Of a DNA stretch of 64,000 nucleotides, positions 42,892 through 54,895 are shown one piece after another. A program made the position numbers and the translations under genes. Source of the stretch: Cheiracanthium punctorium (Eukaryota > Arthropoda > Arachnida > Araneae > Cheiracanthiidae). The notes under the pieces were generated by a model that searched no databases, had not been told where the DNA came from, and saw nothing but the letters and a program-made list of their open reading frames with translations. Numbering within the stretch: position 1 is the stretch's first letter; every line of letters begins with the position of its first letter. The DNA lies in NCBI GenBank assembly GCA_038373885.1, contig JAWZYV010010311.1, positions 186,001-250,000 on the forward strand, in the 5' to 3' direction.

Positions 42892-45465
42892 TAGGGATGG
42901 ACGCGAGACGAGAATCGGGGCTGTCTCGTCTCGTCTCGCAGTGGTAAACCTCTGTCTCGTCTCGCCTCGCAAACACTGTGTCTCGTCTCGCGTCTCGCAA
43001 AGAAATTGCTGTCTCGTCTCGCGCGAGACGCGAGACGTCTCGCGAGTCTCGCAAAATTAAGGACTGCAATTTCGTTACCATTTTATACTAACTTATTATT
43101 GGGATTTTATTGAAAATTAATATTAATAATAACAATTACTTACATATAGCCACATTAGTAGATATATTAATAACTATATCAGCATATATCGGCATTTGAA
43201 GTAAAAGAAATTGAGATTTAATATATAATGTCACACCGAAAATATAGTATTTATTTTTATTTACTAGCTGCGTGCCCGTTCTTCGCACTGTAGTAAACGA
43301 AAATTTTCCTAACATGAGTAATTTCAATTAATTCCAGTGATGTGGAATCTAAAATAAAAGCAAAATTATTTGACTCTTGATGTAAAGTTTGCGTCATGCC
43401 GTCATGAGTATTAACCTGGCATCATTGCAATATAATGACTCAAAAAATTACGTCAGTGTCATTCGCGATCGAAAAGGGAAAAGCTTAGCGGTTTGCAGTG
43501 AACTCCCGACTTTCAAAATGTGTTATTTCTACATCATACTGTAGTTCTACATCATGCTGTTCAAGTTGTAGCATTAAATACCTCAGACACTACATGAAAT
43601 GGACAACCGTTTGTTTTAAAATAGCTGCGCACCCGCTCTTCATACGAGAAGTAGCGAATATTTTACTAAAATCATATCTGCATGAGACAAAACAGACTTT
43701 TTTTTTTTAAGTTCAAGTAATCTCCTCTGTTGAAATTACTGCGGGATATATTAACACAAATTAGAATTACTTATCGTTCAGTTGGTTGTAAGATAACCCT
43801 TGAAAAATTATAAACAGAACACTTTTAGTCTTTATTAAATCTCTACTATTTACTTTAACGTCAATTTCAAGTCTCTAAAATATGTGTAATTTTTATATTA
43901 ATGAAAACAAGATTATATTAACAATAATTATAATTATTTGCCTAATATTTCCAATAACATTACCGTGTGTGCATTTTTAGATTTCATTATAGTATCTCAG
44001 TTGGTTAATAGACGTCTTATTTTTTGTTTATATTTTAAATTACTGAACAGTTAATTTGTTGACGACTATCGTCCGTTTGTACTTTTCCACAATAATTTTT
44101 AGCGATTTTACTACAGTCGTTATGGTCGCCCTGTTTACAGAAAAATTAAACCATAATCCCCCTAATGTATATCCAGTGTGGATTTTTAAAAAAAATGAAA
44201 AGACATCTAACAGGCGAAGATAATTTTAGAATAGGAACCCAACTGCAAGATAAAATGATGGGGAGGAAAAAAATTTATAAAAGTTTTGCAAGCCGAAGGA
44301 AGGGAAAACATGATAATATAAACGAAAAGAGAAATAGTTTTTAAAAAAATTGCTTGCATTTCTTTCCGTCCGATATTAATATATAAGAATAAAAAATGTC
44401 ATTTTAATCTCTTTAAAATAGGCCAACAATGGGGATTTAACCGCCCCTAGAAAGTTGTTACCAGGGTGGGCGCCCCCCCCCCCTCCTACGCATGCCGCAA
44501 CGTGCGGGAAAGTTTGAGGATAATATCGGTACAAGGATATTTCAACCAAGGATATTCAACCATATTTCAACCTACTCAGACTAAGCATCAATGCGAATGC
44601 AAGTTGCTCTACTTCTAATCTCTCTCTGATATACCCGAAACCCGATTATCACAGGGGCAAGGGGGGGGGGCGGTAGTCCGGTGCCCCTAAAGAAAAAGGG
44701 GGCCCATATATATCCCGATTATCTAAATTATAAATTCATATGTACTGAAATAGTAATTGTGGGGAAAAAAACTGAATTTCCACTATAATATAGGTATTAC
44801 CTAATTGTCTATCACTAGATCAAGTTAGAGATATTTTTTGGGGTGATAAATACGATTTGATTGAAGTACAAAAACTACAGTTAACTGAAAGGCAATTTTC
44901 GAGTACAACAGCGGTCAAAACTGGGTTAAAATGCTTAAAAAAGTGGGCTCAGTAAAGGGGCTTAATGCGTAAAAAAGGGGATAGTAAGGGGGGGCCCAAA
45001 CTTAATGCCCCGGGCCCCGTCTAAAAGTGGTCAGATTTGAACATACCGTACCGCCTTTCCTATTTACTTATTATTTTTCTTTCAACTCTTCTCTGTTTTC
45101 TTTTTTTTTTTCGCCTCTTTCTTTATCCTCTCCTTTGTGTGTTTTGTATATCTCTCGTCTGTTCTAATTTTAAATGTTACGTGTTTGTGCTGTAGAGTGC
45201 TGATAGTATACCAGGACCGAAAACGAAGGAGACGCAAGTTAAACGGTAGAGGCTTCAGGCAAATTGTCGCTTTTCAGATCGTATTTATGCGAGACAGAAA
45301 AAAATGCGAGAATTCTCGCGCGAGACAAGAATCTGTCTCGTCTCGCGTCTCGTCCCGCAAAATATTTTCTTTCTCGTCTCGCAAAAAAAATGCCTGTCTC
45401 GTCTCGCGAGACAATGCGAGAACGCGAGACAATTCGAGAATTCTCGCGTCTCGCGTCCATCCCTA
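42892..45465. mobile_element. hAT element with GTCTCG/CGAGAC-rich ends, 2.6 kb
   Basis: TAGGGATGGACGCGAGACG (42892) pairs with CGCGTCCATCCCTA (ending 45465). Exact target duplication CTGGGCGG lies at 42884-42891 and 45466-45473. Both subterminal regions (42892-43060 and 45290-45450) are dense with CGAGA(C)/GTCTCG motifs in both orientations. Interior holds GC-rich debris near 44470 and 44660-45025. No transposase recognised. Confidence 0.88.
43263..43700. repeat. two diverged copies of a TAGCTGCGYRCCCG repeat
   Basis: TAGCTGCGTGCCCGTTCTTC at 43266 and TAGCTGCGCACCCGCTCTTC at 43622 each continue into similar AGTA-CGAA-ATTTT sequence. The class is unknown to me. It resembles a widespread interspersed repeat of arthropods. 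Confidence 0.45.
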
Positions 45466-45606
45466 CTGGGCGGCTACGTATAATTATATAAAATATGCTA
45501 ATTTATTACTGCAACAAGAATTTCTACCGTACAACTTAATAAAATTAAACTAAAATTTATTTTCAGCCAATAAATGGTGTGCAGTTCCAACACATTATGA
45601 TCACCC

Positions 45607-45616
<10 letters not shown>

Positions 45617-45652
<36 letters not shown>
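45617..45652. repeat. (TA)n microsatellite
   Basis: Uninterrupted TA repeat of roughly 18 units. Confidence 0.9.
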
Positions 45653-45656
<4 letters not shown>

Positions 45657-46467
45657 ATATAAAATAGCTTAACTTGCGTAAAATGGAATCCCAGTGAAAT
45701 ATTGATTGAAAGCACATTATAACAGATATAACTCATAACCATGAAAATAAAAATGAAATCCAGAGGCTATAAATAAATTTGAAACAGGGCCATCAATTGC
45801 CAAAAATTGGGAAAAACATGCCATGAGCAATCATATGGGCTTAGGCCTAGCTGAAAAACTCATGCATAGAAGTGGATGTGGAAAGGATAATTGAAATGGA
45901 GTACTCCATTATCAAGTACCACCGTACTCACATTTCAGTTAAAGAAAAACGAAAATAGTTAGGTTTCTGCAGGCCACCTGACAAAAGAAGTCGCTTTACG
46001 TGTCCTGGGGGTACGACCTAACTAAAAGAAATAACAGGCATGGGTGCTATCCCAACATGGATATATATATATACAGTGAAACCCCGGTTTGACGTTACCC
46101 GTATTTACCATTTTCCCGCTTATAACATCATTTTCTATTGGTTCCAAATATCTTCCAATACTTGTAATGTTAAAAAATCACGCCAATAACATTAGATTTC
46201 CCACATTTAACATTTTTTCGGCGAGAAAAATGTGATGCGTTTTCTCTAAAACAAGTCACAGTAATTAGATGGGAAGGAAATAGTTCTTGAGAATGGCGGC
46301 AATGCGCATTCCTTTTCCTTTATTTGGATAAAAAGAGCGAAAATTACTCTTTATCTCCTCCAAATGTCCGAGCACCTTCATTCCCATAAAAACGGAGTGT
46401 AGCCTTCTAGGAATTCCCTCCCCCCTTACAGGTGTTTCGGGTGTGTCTGGATTAACAAGCTTGAAGA

Positions 46468-46746
46468 ATGAGGCGGACGATTTTTGATGAATTGGGTTTA
46501 AGTGCTGGGGGAATTTCCGGTAGAGCGGGAGAGAAGCGTAAAGTTACTTTAAAATTTTGTCATTGCTACCTTCCTGTATTCCGGAGTAGATACAATAGAT
46601 CATCTTCGGATTTTCACAACAGGAAGCCTTTCACGCGACGCAAAAAGGGAGGTTACATGGGGAAAGGGTGGGCAGGCCATTTTCTGCCGTTTCGATGGGA
46701 ACCAACAGCTATGAGATTCTCTTTGGGAGCTAAAGAGTTAAACTGA
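46468..46746 (+). other. 92-codon open frame in the pogo element, no domain recognised
   Basis: It lies where transposase coding sequence is expected, but I recognise no pogo motif in it. It may be a shifted frame over degraded coding DNA. Confidence 0.3.
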
Positions 46747-46820
46747 CCACCCATGAATACAATTCATGGAAGGGATAATAAACGGCTTTTCTATAGTATC
46801 TTTTAAGCATCTGTTTATCT

Positions 46821-47347
46821 CATAGGTTCCCAACGTGGGCGATAACGCCCCCTTGTGGGCGTTTGAGGCTTTCAGAGGGGCGGTAAAAGACCCAGAAAAT
46901 TAGGGGGCGTTGATATGGCACAGAGGGACGTGGGAAGATTAATCAAATATTGTCTAAAAAAGACTTAAAAATTACGCTGATAATATATTAATAAAAATAT
47001 TAATAAAAATACTTTTTAATATAATTAAGTATGCGTTTTGATTGTTCTCTGAAACTGTCAATTTATTTATTTAGAAAGCAATAGTTTATCTATTTCGTAT
47101 AATCAAAACCCCTGCCTGTCCTTATAACAGGTAAGCTAAAACTTTTATTCCTCTTTTTTAAATGAAGAAGAAATTCAGTAGCGTTTCAATTCCAACAATA
47201 TTCTATCTATTAGTAATTTTTTTAAAATTTAATTCTTGTTTTCACCAAGCATTATGTACGCTCTTGCTTCTCTGGAGTGGGAGGGGGGCGGTATTGAAAT
47301 ATTCACTAGAAAAGGGGGCACCAGTCAAAAAAGGTTGGGAACCTATG
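46821..47347. mobile_element. hAT MITE, 527 bp, CATAGGTTCCCAA ends
   Basis: CATAGGTTCCCAACGT (46821) pairs with GGTTGGGAACCTATG (ending 47347). Exact target duplication GTTTATCT lies at 46813-46820 and 47348-47355. Nested in the pogo element. Confidence 0.9.
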
Positions 47348-47438
47348 GTTTATCTGATGATGATTGTGATGAGAGAGAAGAGTTCTTTCCTTCGTCGTAT
47401 ATGATTTTCATGAATAGCTATCCTATGATGCAAATGTC

Positions 47439-47681
47439 GTGACTTCAGAGATTCCGTCAATCAATGATTTGATTGACTCAGAATCGGATAGCTCTGAGGA
47501 AGAACAAAATGATAATGAAGAGGGAAGTATAATTCCCTCGGCGAGTGAAGCGATCCAAGCTGTAAAAATAGTGAAAGCATTCCTTTTAAGTAGTGAGGGT
47601 CAAGAAAAAAATCAACAGAAACTCATTTGCATAGAAAATTACATTTGTAATGCAATTAATAAAGAACAAAACTCAAAATAA
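47439..47681 (+). pseudogene. pogo/Tigger-like transposase C-terminal tail
   Basis: 80 codons. SEIPSINDLIDSESDSSEEE is an acidic linker, then SEAIQAVKIVKAFLLSSEG, GQEKNQQKLICIENYI. Many pogo/Tigger (CENP-B-like) transposases end with an acidic run followed by an alpha-helical 'ea---v--l--fl' segment of this kind. The frame begins at GTG inside a longer degraded region that resumes after the MITE at 47356. DNA-binding and DDE domains are not recognisable. Confidence 0.5.
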
Positions 47682-47914
47682 AATAACCGATTTCTTTAAG
47701 ATATAATTTTGAAAATTAAATTGTGAAGCATTGTATACAAAGAAATAAAAGGTATGTAATTTAAATTAGACTTTATTTCAATGTCATTAATTTGTTTTTA
47801 TACAACCCCGATTTAGCGTTTTCCCGCATATAACGTTACTTCTTTCCGGTCCCTTGAATGACGTTAAATTGGGGTTTCACTGTATAGATAGATAGATATG
47901 TACCTTGACTCTAG

Positions 47915-48140
47915 TTAGGTTGTTGTTGTTGTGGGATTAAGGCCAATTATCTACACAAGGGATTTAGGCCTATGGGTGGAGTGCCCTCAGTGGGGGTTTT
48001 TCTAGGACGTCCTAACCCATATTCACGCTAAGTTTCGGAGGAAACCATGAAAAACTCCGAACGGTTAGGTCGGCAGATCTGACCTGGTTTTGAACCAGGC
48101 ACCTTCCGACTCCCAGTTCAGAGCGCTTTGTGTCCCAGTT
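47915..48140 (-). repeat. tRNA-derived SINE, third family
   Basis: On the minus strand, GGTGCCTGGTTCAAAACCAGG contains a B-box-like site, and the element ends in (CAA)n. The 3' part is shared with the fragment at 251-305. The A box is not convincing. Confidence 0.55.
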
Positions 48141-48468
48141 CAAAGGTAGGCTCGACCCATCTATCTCAATTTATCATGACTCTTCTGTGTATATATATTT
48201 TAATGGGGAATGTACAGGATAGTAGTTTTTCATACAAGCATAAAAATTTCAAAATTACGAGAGTGGGGAGCATCCATGTACTCCCATTCACACATACACA
48301 CACACGCACGCACCATGTACATATAATAAGGTTGGAGCTTCGACGGGCCTTTACAGCCTTTGGCTATTCCCTGTATCGCCATTTCAAAAGAGAAATCCCA
48401 AATTAAAAATATTTCAAATGCAAAATTATACACCTTTTTTCAGATAATATTGCATATTGGAATTTATA

Positions 48469-49167
48469 CAGGGTGTCCCAAAACGGACTTTAATTCTTTA
48501 TCTATAAAAGATAAGTGGGCAGTGTGAATTGAAAAAAAAATGTTCAAACTAAGGTCGGAAATACTACTCCCTTAAGAAAAAAAATCCTTTTGTTCATTTT
48601 TTAAAAGTTACACTTTTAAAATTTTTATACAACCCTGCACGAAACAATTCCTAATTAGTAAAATGTGCCCCCATACACTAAAGAATTGACATATAAAATT
48701 TGAGAACAATACTTTTAAAAGTGTCAAAGATATGAAGATAAATATAACGCTGACTTAAACCACTTTTCAATGGCTCTGGAAGAAAAAAAATCACGTCGAA
48801 TAATCGCATTTCAGGGGTCGTACAGAAATTACGAAAGGAAATCTTTTTTTTCCCGTCTTGGAATAAACGTTTACATACAAAATCATGGATAGTCCCCGAT
48901 CCTCTTTCTTTAAAGAGATCTCTGCGACATCGTATGATGAAAGGCTCAGATTTGGTACGTCACCTTATGAGTATATGGGGCACATTTTACTTATAGGGAA
49001 TTACGGGGTTGTATAAAAATTTAAAAAGAGTAACTTTTTTAAAATAAACGAGAGGAATCTTCTTTTAACGAAGAATTATTTCCGACCTTATTTGGAACAT
49101 TTTTCTAATTTATATTGCCCACTTATCTCTAATAGATAAGTCCGTTACCGCCTTTTTGGGACACCTG
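48469..49167. mobile_element. Tc1/mariner-type MITE, 699 bp, long inverted repeats
   Basis: CAGGGTGTCCCAAAACGG (48469) faces the reverse complement CAGGTGTCCCAAAAAGG (49167). TA lies at 48467-48468 and 49168-49169. Similarity of the arms continues for about 230 bp (AGATAAGTGGGCA, AAGGTCGGAAATA, TTTTTATACAACCC, AGTAAAATGTGCCCC). No ORF. Confidence 0.85.
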
Positions 49168-49537
49168 TATATGTCCAGCGGCAGGAAAATCTCCAAAAAT
49201 TTACATGCCCAGTTGGGCATGTAGTTTAAAATAATACATGTCCGAACAAAAAATTTACAAGCGATTTTTCCGAAAATTACTACATTTTATTGCTCTATAA
49301 AATTTATAGTATTCAGACTGTTTGCATTGAAAAGAAATGTTGCAACCACAAACTAAATCCGTATGATATATGAACAAGCATATTAAAACTATTTTATGAA
49401 TCCCTTTTGATCGACTTTTGCATGTCCGATCGGGCACGTGGGTAAAAAAATACATACCTGGCTGAGAATTTTACATGCTCCGGGCATATTGGGCAATAGA
49501 TGATTTTTCCGGGCTTGTATATCTCCAAATTTTTTAA

Positions 49538-50286
49538 GGGGTCTTAGGAGGATTAAGGATTTTAATAAATCGATTTTTTTTTCAATTTTAATTTTATTTG
49601 AAAGCTCAATTATTTCAGAGCATTTTGGCCCCAATTTTATGCAATTATTCCAACTAGAACCAGTGATAAACATAAAAATGTTTTATGTTTGAACACAGTA
49701 AGGTAACTTTAAACTGCAGTTTCTCAAAATGCATTTTACTTTTTATTTTTTATGAACTATCAGGAAGATAACAAAATTTCTATATTTGTATCTTCACAAA
49801 ACCTTGTATAGAGCATCCGTATCCATATAATGATTTAATATTAAAAGTGAAAGTGAAAAACTTTTGAAATTTTAAGAGAAATATAAGAGAAAAAGTCTGT
49901 TTTTTTTTTTCAAATTTCACTTTAAAATCAAATTTAAAATTCTAAATCTAAAATTTTTTCTTAAATATTAATTCATTCTATAAAATATTTATTCTACTTA
50001 ATTTTGAAAAAAAAAATTGTTTATATGTATATTTTAAATTGGCTTAGCTTACGGATAGTGACACACACTATTGAAAATATATATATATGTAAAGTAAAAA
50101 TTAATTTTTTTTTTCAAACATATCTGAAAGGTAATGGATTTTTATCTGAAATTTTATGATGTACTATAGTGTATTATTATACGAAAAACGTTTCATTATT
50201 CTGTGACTTTTATTTTGATCATAAAATGCAAAACCGCTAGGGTTTAAAATACGTGTATATTTGCTCCTCAATCCTCCTAAGACCCC
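49538..50286. mobile_element. TTAA-target MITE, 749 bp, GGGGTCTTAGGAGG ends
   Basis: GGGGTCTTAGGAGGATTAAG (49538) pairs with AATCCTCCTAAGACCCC (ending 50286). TTAA lies on both sides (49534-49537, 50287-50290). TTAA duplication is typical of piggyBac and Kolobok; the GG start favours Kolobok. No ORF. Confidence 0.75.
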
Positions 50287-50707
50287 TTAATGCACAAGTG
50301 AAAATATAGAAATATGCTTACTGTTCTGTGCGCACATCACTACAACTTGCATTTGTTTGAAACGTTTCACTTGCAGTTGGTTCCGGCGTTTTTTTAAATT
50401 TAATAAGGTACCTATCCTTTATAGTGCCTTCCTACCAATTTATCCTTCTTAAAATGCAGTGAAACAAATTCGAAAATGGAAGCAGAGTGAAAGATGCAAA
50501 GGTGGTAGGGAAGGAACATTTTCGATTACTGAACGCATTTTAGGCTGATGTAAACTTGTGATGTCATAATTCCCATTGCATAGACTGTTTTTTATTAACC
50601 GGTGCCTGGCACGGCCAGCTTAACAACATCTTGTATTATGTGGTGTCAGAATTAATCTCAAATAATGATCGAAACGAATTCAGAAGAAAATTTCTATGAA
50701 TAAAAGA

Positions 50708-50739
<32 letters not shown>

Positions 50740-50870
50740 CTATAACTTGAGTGAAAAACTTTTTCTTTAAATAGTAATAATTGTCTAAAATGTAATTTTT
50801 TTTAAAATTTAACTTAAATTATTGGGTGGGGGGCTTGAGCCCCATGGGCCCATATAACTCTACGCCTATG

Positions 50871-51203
50871 GATGGTGTACGCACCATATTATCAGAAAGT
50901 GGGTTAAGTGACAGCTTTTGGCCCGAGGCAGCATTGTATTACACATACACACACAATTGTGTTTGCCATGGAAAGCAATCCCTCACCCCTTTCAAATTAT
51001 ATAGTGGTGCCGTACACTCCATACGACATTTGAAACCGTTTGGCTGTATAGCTTATGTAGGTGCCCCGTGACAACAAAGAAAAAACAAATTTCAACAAAC
51101 AGCCGTAAAAGGTGTACTAGTTGGCTATGCCTTTACTACTAAGGGGTACAGAGTCTGGTTACCAGATTCTAATAAGATTGTAGAAACCAGACTTCGTGTA
51201 ATC
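50871..51203 (+). pseudogene. Copia segment 3: integrase C-terminal half
   Basis: The frame runs from DGVRTILSESGLSDSFWPEA through HNCVCHG, TPFKLYSG, HLKPFGCIAYV, one TGA stop, and then KGVLVGYAFTTKGYRVWLPD and KIVETR. This is the typical Copia integrase C-terminus ('FWaea---a-y--nr', 'P-e-w-g-kp---hLr-FGc-ay', 'kg-fvGY-----gYr-w----'). It continues segment 2 in frame. It breaks at ETR, where an unrelated ATGTAATCG-rich sequence starts. Confidence 0.92.
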
Positions 51204-51410
51204 GTAATCGATTACATTTTCTCATGTAATCGTAGTCTAATCGTAATCCGGCAATTGAATTTTTTTATGTAATCGTAATCTGAAAGTTTATGTTTTCATG
51301 TAATCGTAGTTAATCATAATCTAGAAATTTCATTTGCCAGATAGTCGTAATATAAGAGCCTGTAGTCATAATCGCTTAGATTACAAGACAATTATGAAAC
51401 GATTACGGGC
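51204..51410. repeat. TAATCG-rich transposon end (hAT-like, one-sided)
   Basis: GTAATCGTAATC/GATTACG motifs recur about ten times in both orientations over 200 bp, typical of subterminal transposase-binding clusters. No target duplication or right end could be paired. It marks the start of the insertion splitting Copia segments 3 and 4. The following 51411-52148 holds no feature I can support. Confidence 0.5.
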
Positions 51411-52156
51411 ACCCAGATTTACTTTTTGTTCTGCTTGCTGGGAAAAAGTTCTTCTAGGAGAAGCAAAGCATCGAAAAAACAAATTCTGCATGCCCTGAAG
51501 ACAGGAAGTTTCCTATTTTTTAACCTTTCAGGGGAAGAGGGGAGGGTGAGGGGGGGCATTGTTCTGCCTTCGTAGTTGGTACGTTCAGTTTGGACGAAGA
51601 TAAGAGAAGCAGAGCTCGCTTTTTTATTCCCCCCGGAAAAATACTTAGATGACCATTCTTTTTTTTTTGTATGTGGTGGGTGACTGACTAGAATGGACGG
51701 ACCTCCCAGAAATTGGGGGTGGATGTGGGAATTCTATGGGGGTACGCAAGAGGAGTATTTCCTGCTATTGCAGATCTTTGCTTTATCTCATTTCAATTTG
51801 CGACTGCGAAGAGAAAACAGCAACGCCTACACGAAAAAAATTCAAGATTTTTTTTTTTTAATTTCAAGAAAATAAAAAATAAAAAAAGGAAACAAGTTCA
51901 AAAAATATAAATGCGCTATCTTAGCACAGATGCCAGAATGTCAAAAAAGACGAACTCAAATACACAAATGGAGGTAATTTTGGATATTTTTTTCTTGAGT
52001 ATTTATTTGTTGTATAGATTATTATAAGTTGAGTACATATATTAATTAAAAAACTGCCTTTAAAAGGTTTCTATATTAAGGGGGAAACGATAATATTCAC
52101 GAAAATATTCCCTGGTCTTTTCCAATTCCTTTTAATACATGTTTTATTAATCTGAC

Positions 52157-53201
52157 CAGTGGCGGCTCGTGGGATACAGCAAGTACAGCCGGGCTGCACT
52201 TGAAATTATCAGAACATACTTTAAAATAATTTATTCTACTAATTTTCTTAAATTCAGATTAGAATTGTGGAATTCCTACGGTAAATTAAAAAAATCTCCG
52301 AAAAAAACCAAACAAAAAAAACCGTATTGTGGCCGGATCGCTCATTCAGAAAAAAAGCACTTTAATCTTCCCGCAATTCAATTGGGAAAATCTTTGGTTC
52401 AGCCCAAAGCGCTGAAAAGAAAATTGGCAGCACCGTTGCCATGACAACGACTACGTAAGCAGCCTCTTCGGCATAGGGAGTATGCAGCTGATACAGCCGA
52501 TGAACGATTTTTTAACGGCGGCTGAACTTGAGAACTCGACTAACTGATTGGCTCGCACGAGAAGTGAGGAGGGGGTAAGGAGAATATATGTTTGGAAAAC
52601 TCTCGACTTTATATTGCTGAATTTATCAAGAAGGTAAGCATGAACAGACGCTTATGAATGGACAATTGCCCATCAAAGCAGTATTGTTTTTAAGTAAGCA
52701 AGAACCGGCATTTAGAGGACATGACGAGCGAGAAAATTCTTTAAACATGGGAAATTTTAAAGAGCTTTTAAAATTATTGATATCTGAATTAAAACAACGC
52801 CTTTTTATGGGGACATCACTGACGGATTCGCATGTTTAAAAGAAAGGAGGATTGATTTGACTTATAAAAAATAAGTAAGTTTTCTTTTTTTTTTCTTTTC
52901 TTCTCAAGTTATCGTTACAAAAGAAAATTCTAAGGAAACTTCGAATCAGAAACGGATTAATGCAATTTTGAGGATAAGAGTGGCTGTTTGAAATTTATGT
53001 CCATTTTATGGAAGTAAAATAGGAACTCTTACATTTTTTATGTAATTTTTTTTTTTTTTTTTTCCCTCGGTGAGGGCTTAATCCGCCAGCTTTCGAATTT
53101 AGTAACAAAGACTTTCCAATCCTGTCCGGAGGAAAGGTGGGGGGGGGGGGGGCTCATATGCTTCCGGCTGCACTAACAGTTTTGACCACGGGCCGCCACT
53201 G
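52157..53201 (+). mobile_element. hAT element, 1045 bp, CAGTGGCGGCTCGTGG ends
   Basis: CAGTGGCGGCTCGTGG (52157) pairs with CCACGGGCCGCCACTG (ending 53201), and GGCTGCACT recurs at both sides. Exact target duplication AATCTGAC lies at 52149-52156 and 53202-53209. It keeps a transposase fragment (52654-52839), so it is an internally deleted hAT. Confidence 0.9.
52654..52839 (+). pseudogene. hAT (ZMYM1-like, DUF4371) transposase fragment
   Basis: The frame contains IKAVLFLSKQEPAFRGHDE and NMGNFKELLKLL. These match the conserved 'i--Lak-glpFRGH-E-----N-GNFleLl-ll' stretch of ZMYM1/TTF-type hAT transposases (DUF4371). Upstream zinc finger and downstream DDE and dimerisation parts are missing. It lies within its own terminal repeats, supporting the hAT assignment of the element. 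Confidence 0.78.
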
Positions 53202-53209
53202 AATCTGAC

Positions 53210-53549
53210 TAAAATGCGTGGCAGTAATTAAATAAAAATGATTTTTGGTATACATTGTTTACTTGTTTAGAATCTTAATTTTGGTCAAAACTTAATTATC
53301 ATAATTTACTGTTTAACTTTTGAAGTGTTATGTTTATTGTGTTTTAGAGTGTTATTTCTGTAGCAGTGTCAAACACATAATAATTTTATAATGTGTGTGT
53401 GTGTGTGATTACTGGGTTCAAATTTGTTTTGTAATACAAGTGCAGATGTGTAGTAATTTCTTTTCTTTGTCAAAAAATAAAAAAATTAGGTTAATCAAAG
53501 TAGGCTTTTTAAATTTTGAAAGGGCTTATAAAAGGGTGCACATACAAGT

Positions 53550-53580
<31 letters not shown>

Positions 53581-54130
53581 GGGGGAGGAGGGTCATTCAG
53601 AGGATGAAAAATTTTGAATGTAGAAAAAAATGCCACCTCGAAAGTTATTTGTGCAATAATTTAATTAAATACTTGAAATAAATTTATTTTGTTTCCCAGA
53701 AAATGGGGTGGGGTGGAACGGGGTATTCAGTTGAATTATGATGTTTAATGTACATTGTTTTCCAGAAATGGGGGAAGACACACATGCAATTCAATAATTC
53801 AATTTCGGTGTAATTCGATAGGCGATAGGGGGGGGGGATTTCCTAGAAAGCTTTTGGTTCTGCTAAAAAAAATTATTCACTCTGGAAAAAAATGTATTCA
53901 TAATTTTTGTATTTAAATTTTTAGTTAAACGGTTTAACTACAAGTTATAAAATATACATCCCTTACATAAGATAATTTTAAAATAAAATGTAGTACGTAA
54001 CACTGTACCTGTGAGTAGAATTTTTTAAAACTAAAAATTATATTAATTTATACACTATAAATCATTACTTGTTTAAATTCCGTTAAAAAAATGAATAAGT
54101 TTCAAATATATTTTTCTGATATCTGATGAG
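53210..54130. other. unassigned stretch between hAT element and Copia segment 4
   Basis: AT-rich, with a T28-class run at 53550-53578 and G-runs. No coding frame. It is part of the insertion that separates Copia segments 3 and 4. Confidence 0.4.
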
Positions 54131-54322
54131 CTTTTGATCTAGCTAGCAATAGCAGTGGAGCAGTGATGGGTCCCATTCCGAATATTATTGAAAATAAAAC
54201 TAATGCAGAACCCTGACAGTCGGAAAGCGATAGTGACACCGCCGCTCTCTCCCCGTCAGAATCTGAGGAGGAGGAGAGCGATGATGATGAATGCCTCAGG
54301 GACACTCAATGGCTCCGAAAGC
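54131..54322 (+). pseudogene. Copia segment 4: integrase-RT linker
   Basis: In one frame MGPIPNIIENKTNAEP, one stop, then QSESDSDTAALSPSESEEEE, DDDECLRDTQWLRK. A Ser/Glu-rich acidic linker precedes RT in Copia Pol. The last codons join in frame to LVER… at 57496 once the hAT-like element (TSD CCGAAAGC) is removed. The left boundary is uncertain because no target duplication was found. Confidence 0.75.
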
Positions 54323-54461
54323 CAGGGTTGGACGGCATTTACTGTCCGATGGTATTTACTGGTTTTTACAGTCTTTGGAAAAACATGTTTTTGCCAGGGT
54401 TTTTACAACCTTTGAGAAAAAGTTATTAGTTTGACTATTTTTTGTCACTTTTCTGAAGATT

Positions 54462-54640
54462 TATCTCTTCACCAATGGCTGAGATGTTCTGCTTTCGAAA
54501 CTGGATGGTGGGAGGTGCCAGGTTCATACCCCGGTCGTGCCTGTTGATCTAGTTGTTCGAAGTTTTCCGTAGATTTTTTTTTTTTTCAGAAACCATGCAT
54601 AAATACTGGCTAAGGATCCCTTAGAGATAGGAAGGTATTC
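54462..54640 (+). repeat. SINE-like segment
   Basis: ATGGCTGAGATGTTCTG and AGGTTCATACCCC lie at A-box/B-box spacing. The body is unlike the SINE at 41346. No target duplication identified. Confidence 0.45.
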
Positions 54641-54895
54641 GCCTATAGGACTAGCAGGGCCTCCGAGAGAAATTTTATAAAGTGGAACAGAAATGTCCCC
54701 GGCCCCCCCCCTCCCCCCTCAACAACTTGTTTTTGCCTCAAGAAATATATTTTAAATTCTGCCCAATTTTACTTCAAAAGTAGTTATTAAAAATAAAAAA
54801 GTTAATAAGTGGGGTCATTTTTATTCTTACCTAAATTATAATTTTAATAGTATTTACAATCTGTAATAATGTATTATAAAAAAATATTAAAAAAA

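Larger units (their letters stand above)
46074..47882 (+). mobile_element. pogo/Tigger-like element, 1.8 kb
   Basis: The ends CAGTGAAACCCCGGTTTGAC and the reverse complement CAGTGAAACCCCAATTTAAC, with TA on each side (46072-46073, 47883-47884), match pogo-type termini. Similarity extends inward (AACGTTA…GCGGGAAAA). A 527-bp hAT MITE is inserted. Only the acidic C-terminal end of a transposase-like frame is recognisable (47439-47681). Confidence 0.82.
42190..50870. mobile_element. hAT-like element with CATAGGCGTARAGTT ends (nested, 8.7 kb)
   Basis: CATAGGCGTAAAGTT (42190) pairs with AACTCTACGCCTATG (ending 50870), followed on both sides by G/C-rich blocks around GGGCCC. Target duplications are GATGATGT (42182-42189) and GATGGTGT (50871-50878), 7 of 8. 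Removing it rejoins Copia codons for TLMDD and VRTILSES. Own sequence without recognisable gene: about 42190-42700, 45480-46070, 49170-49530 and 50290-50870. Other contents are listed separately. Confidence 0.8.

Noticed and set aside
44640..45030. Possible GC-rich-ended MITE inside the CGAGAC element
   Set aside because: The ends are only G/C homopolymer-like and no matching target duplication was found.
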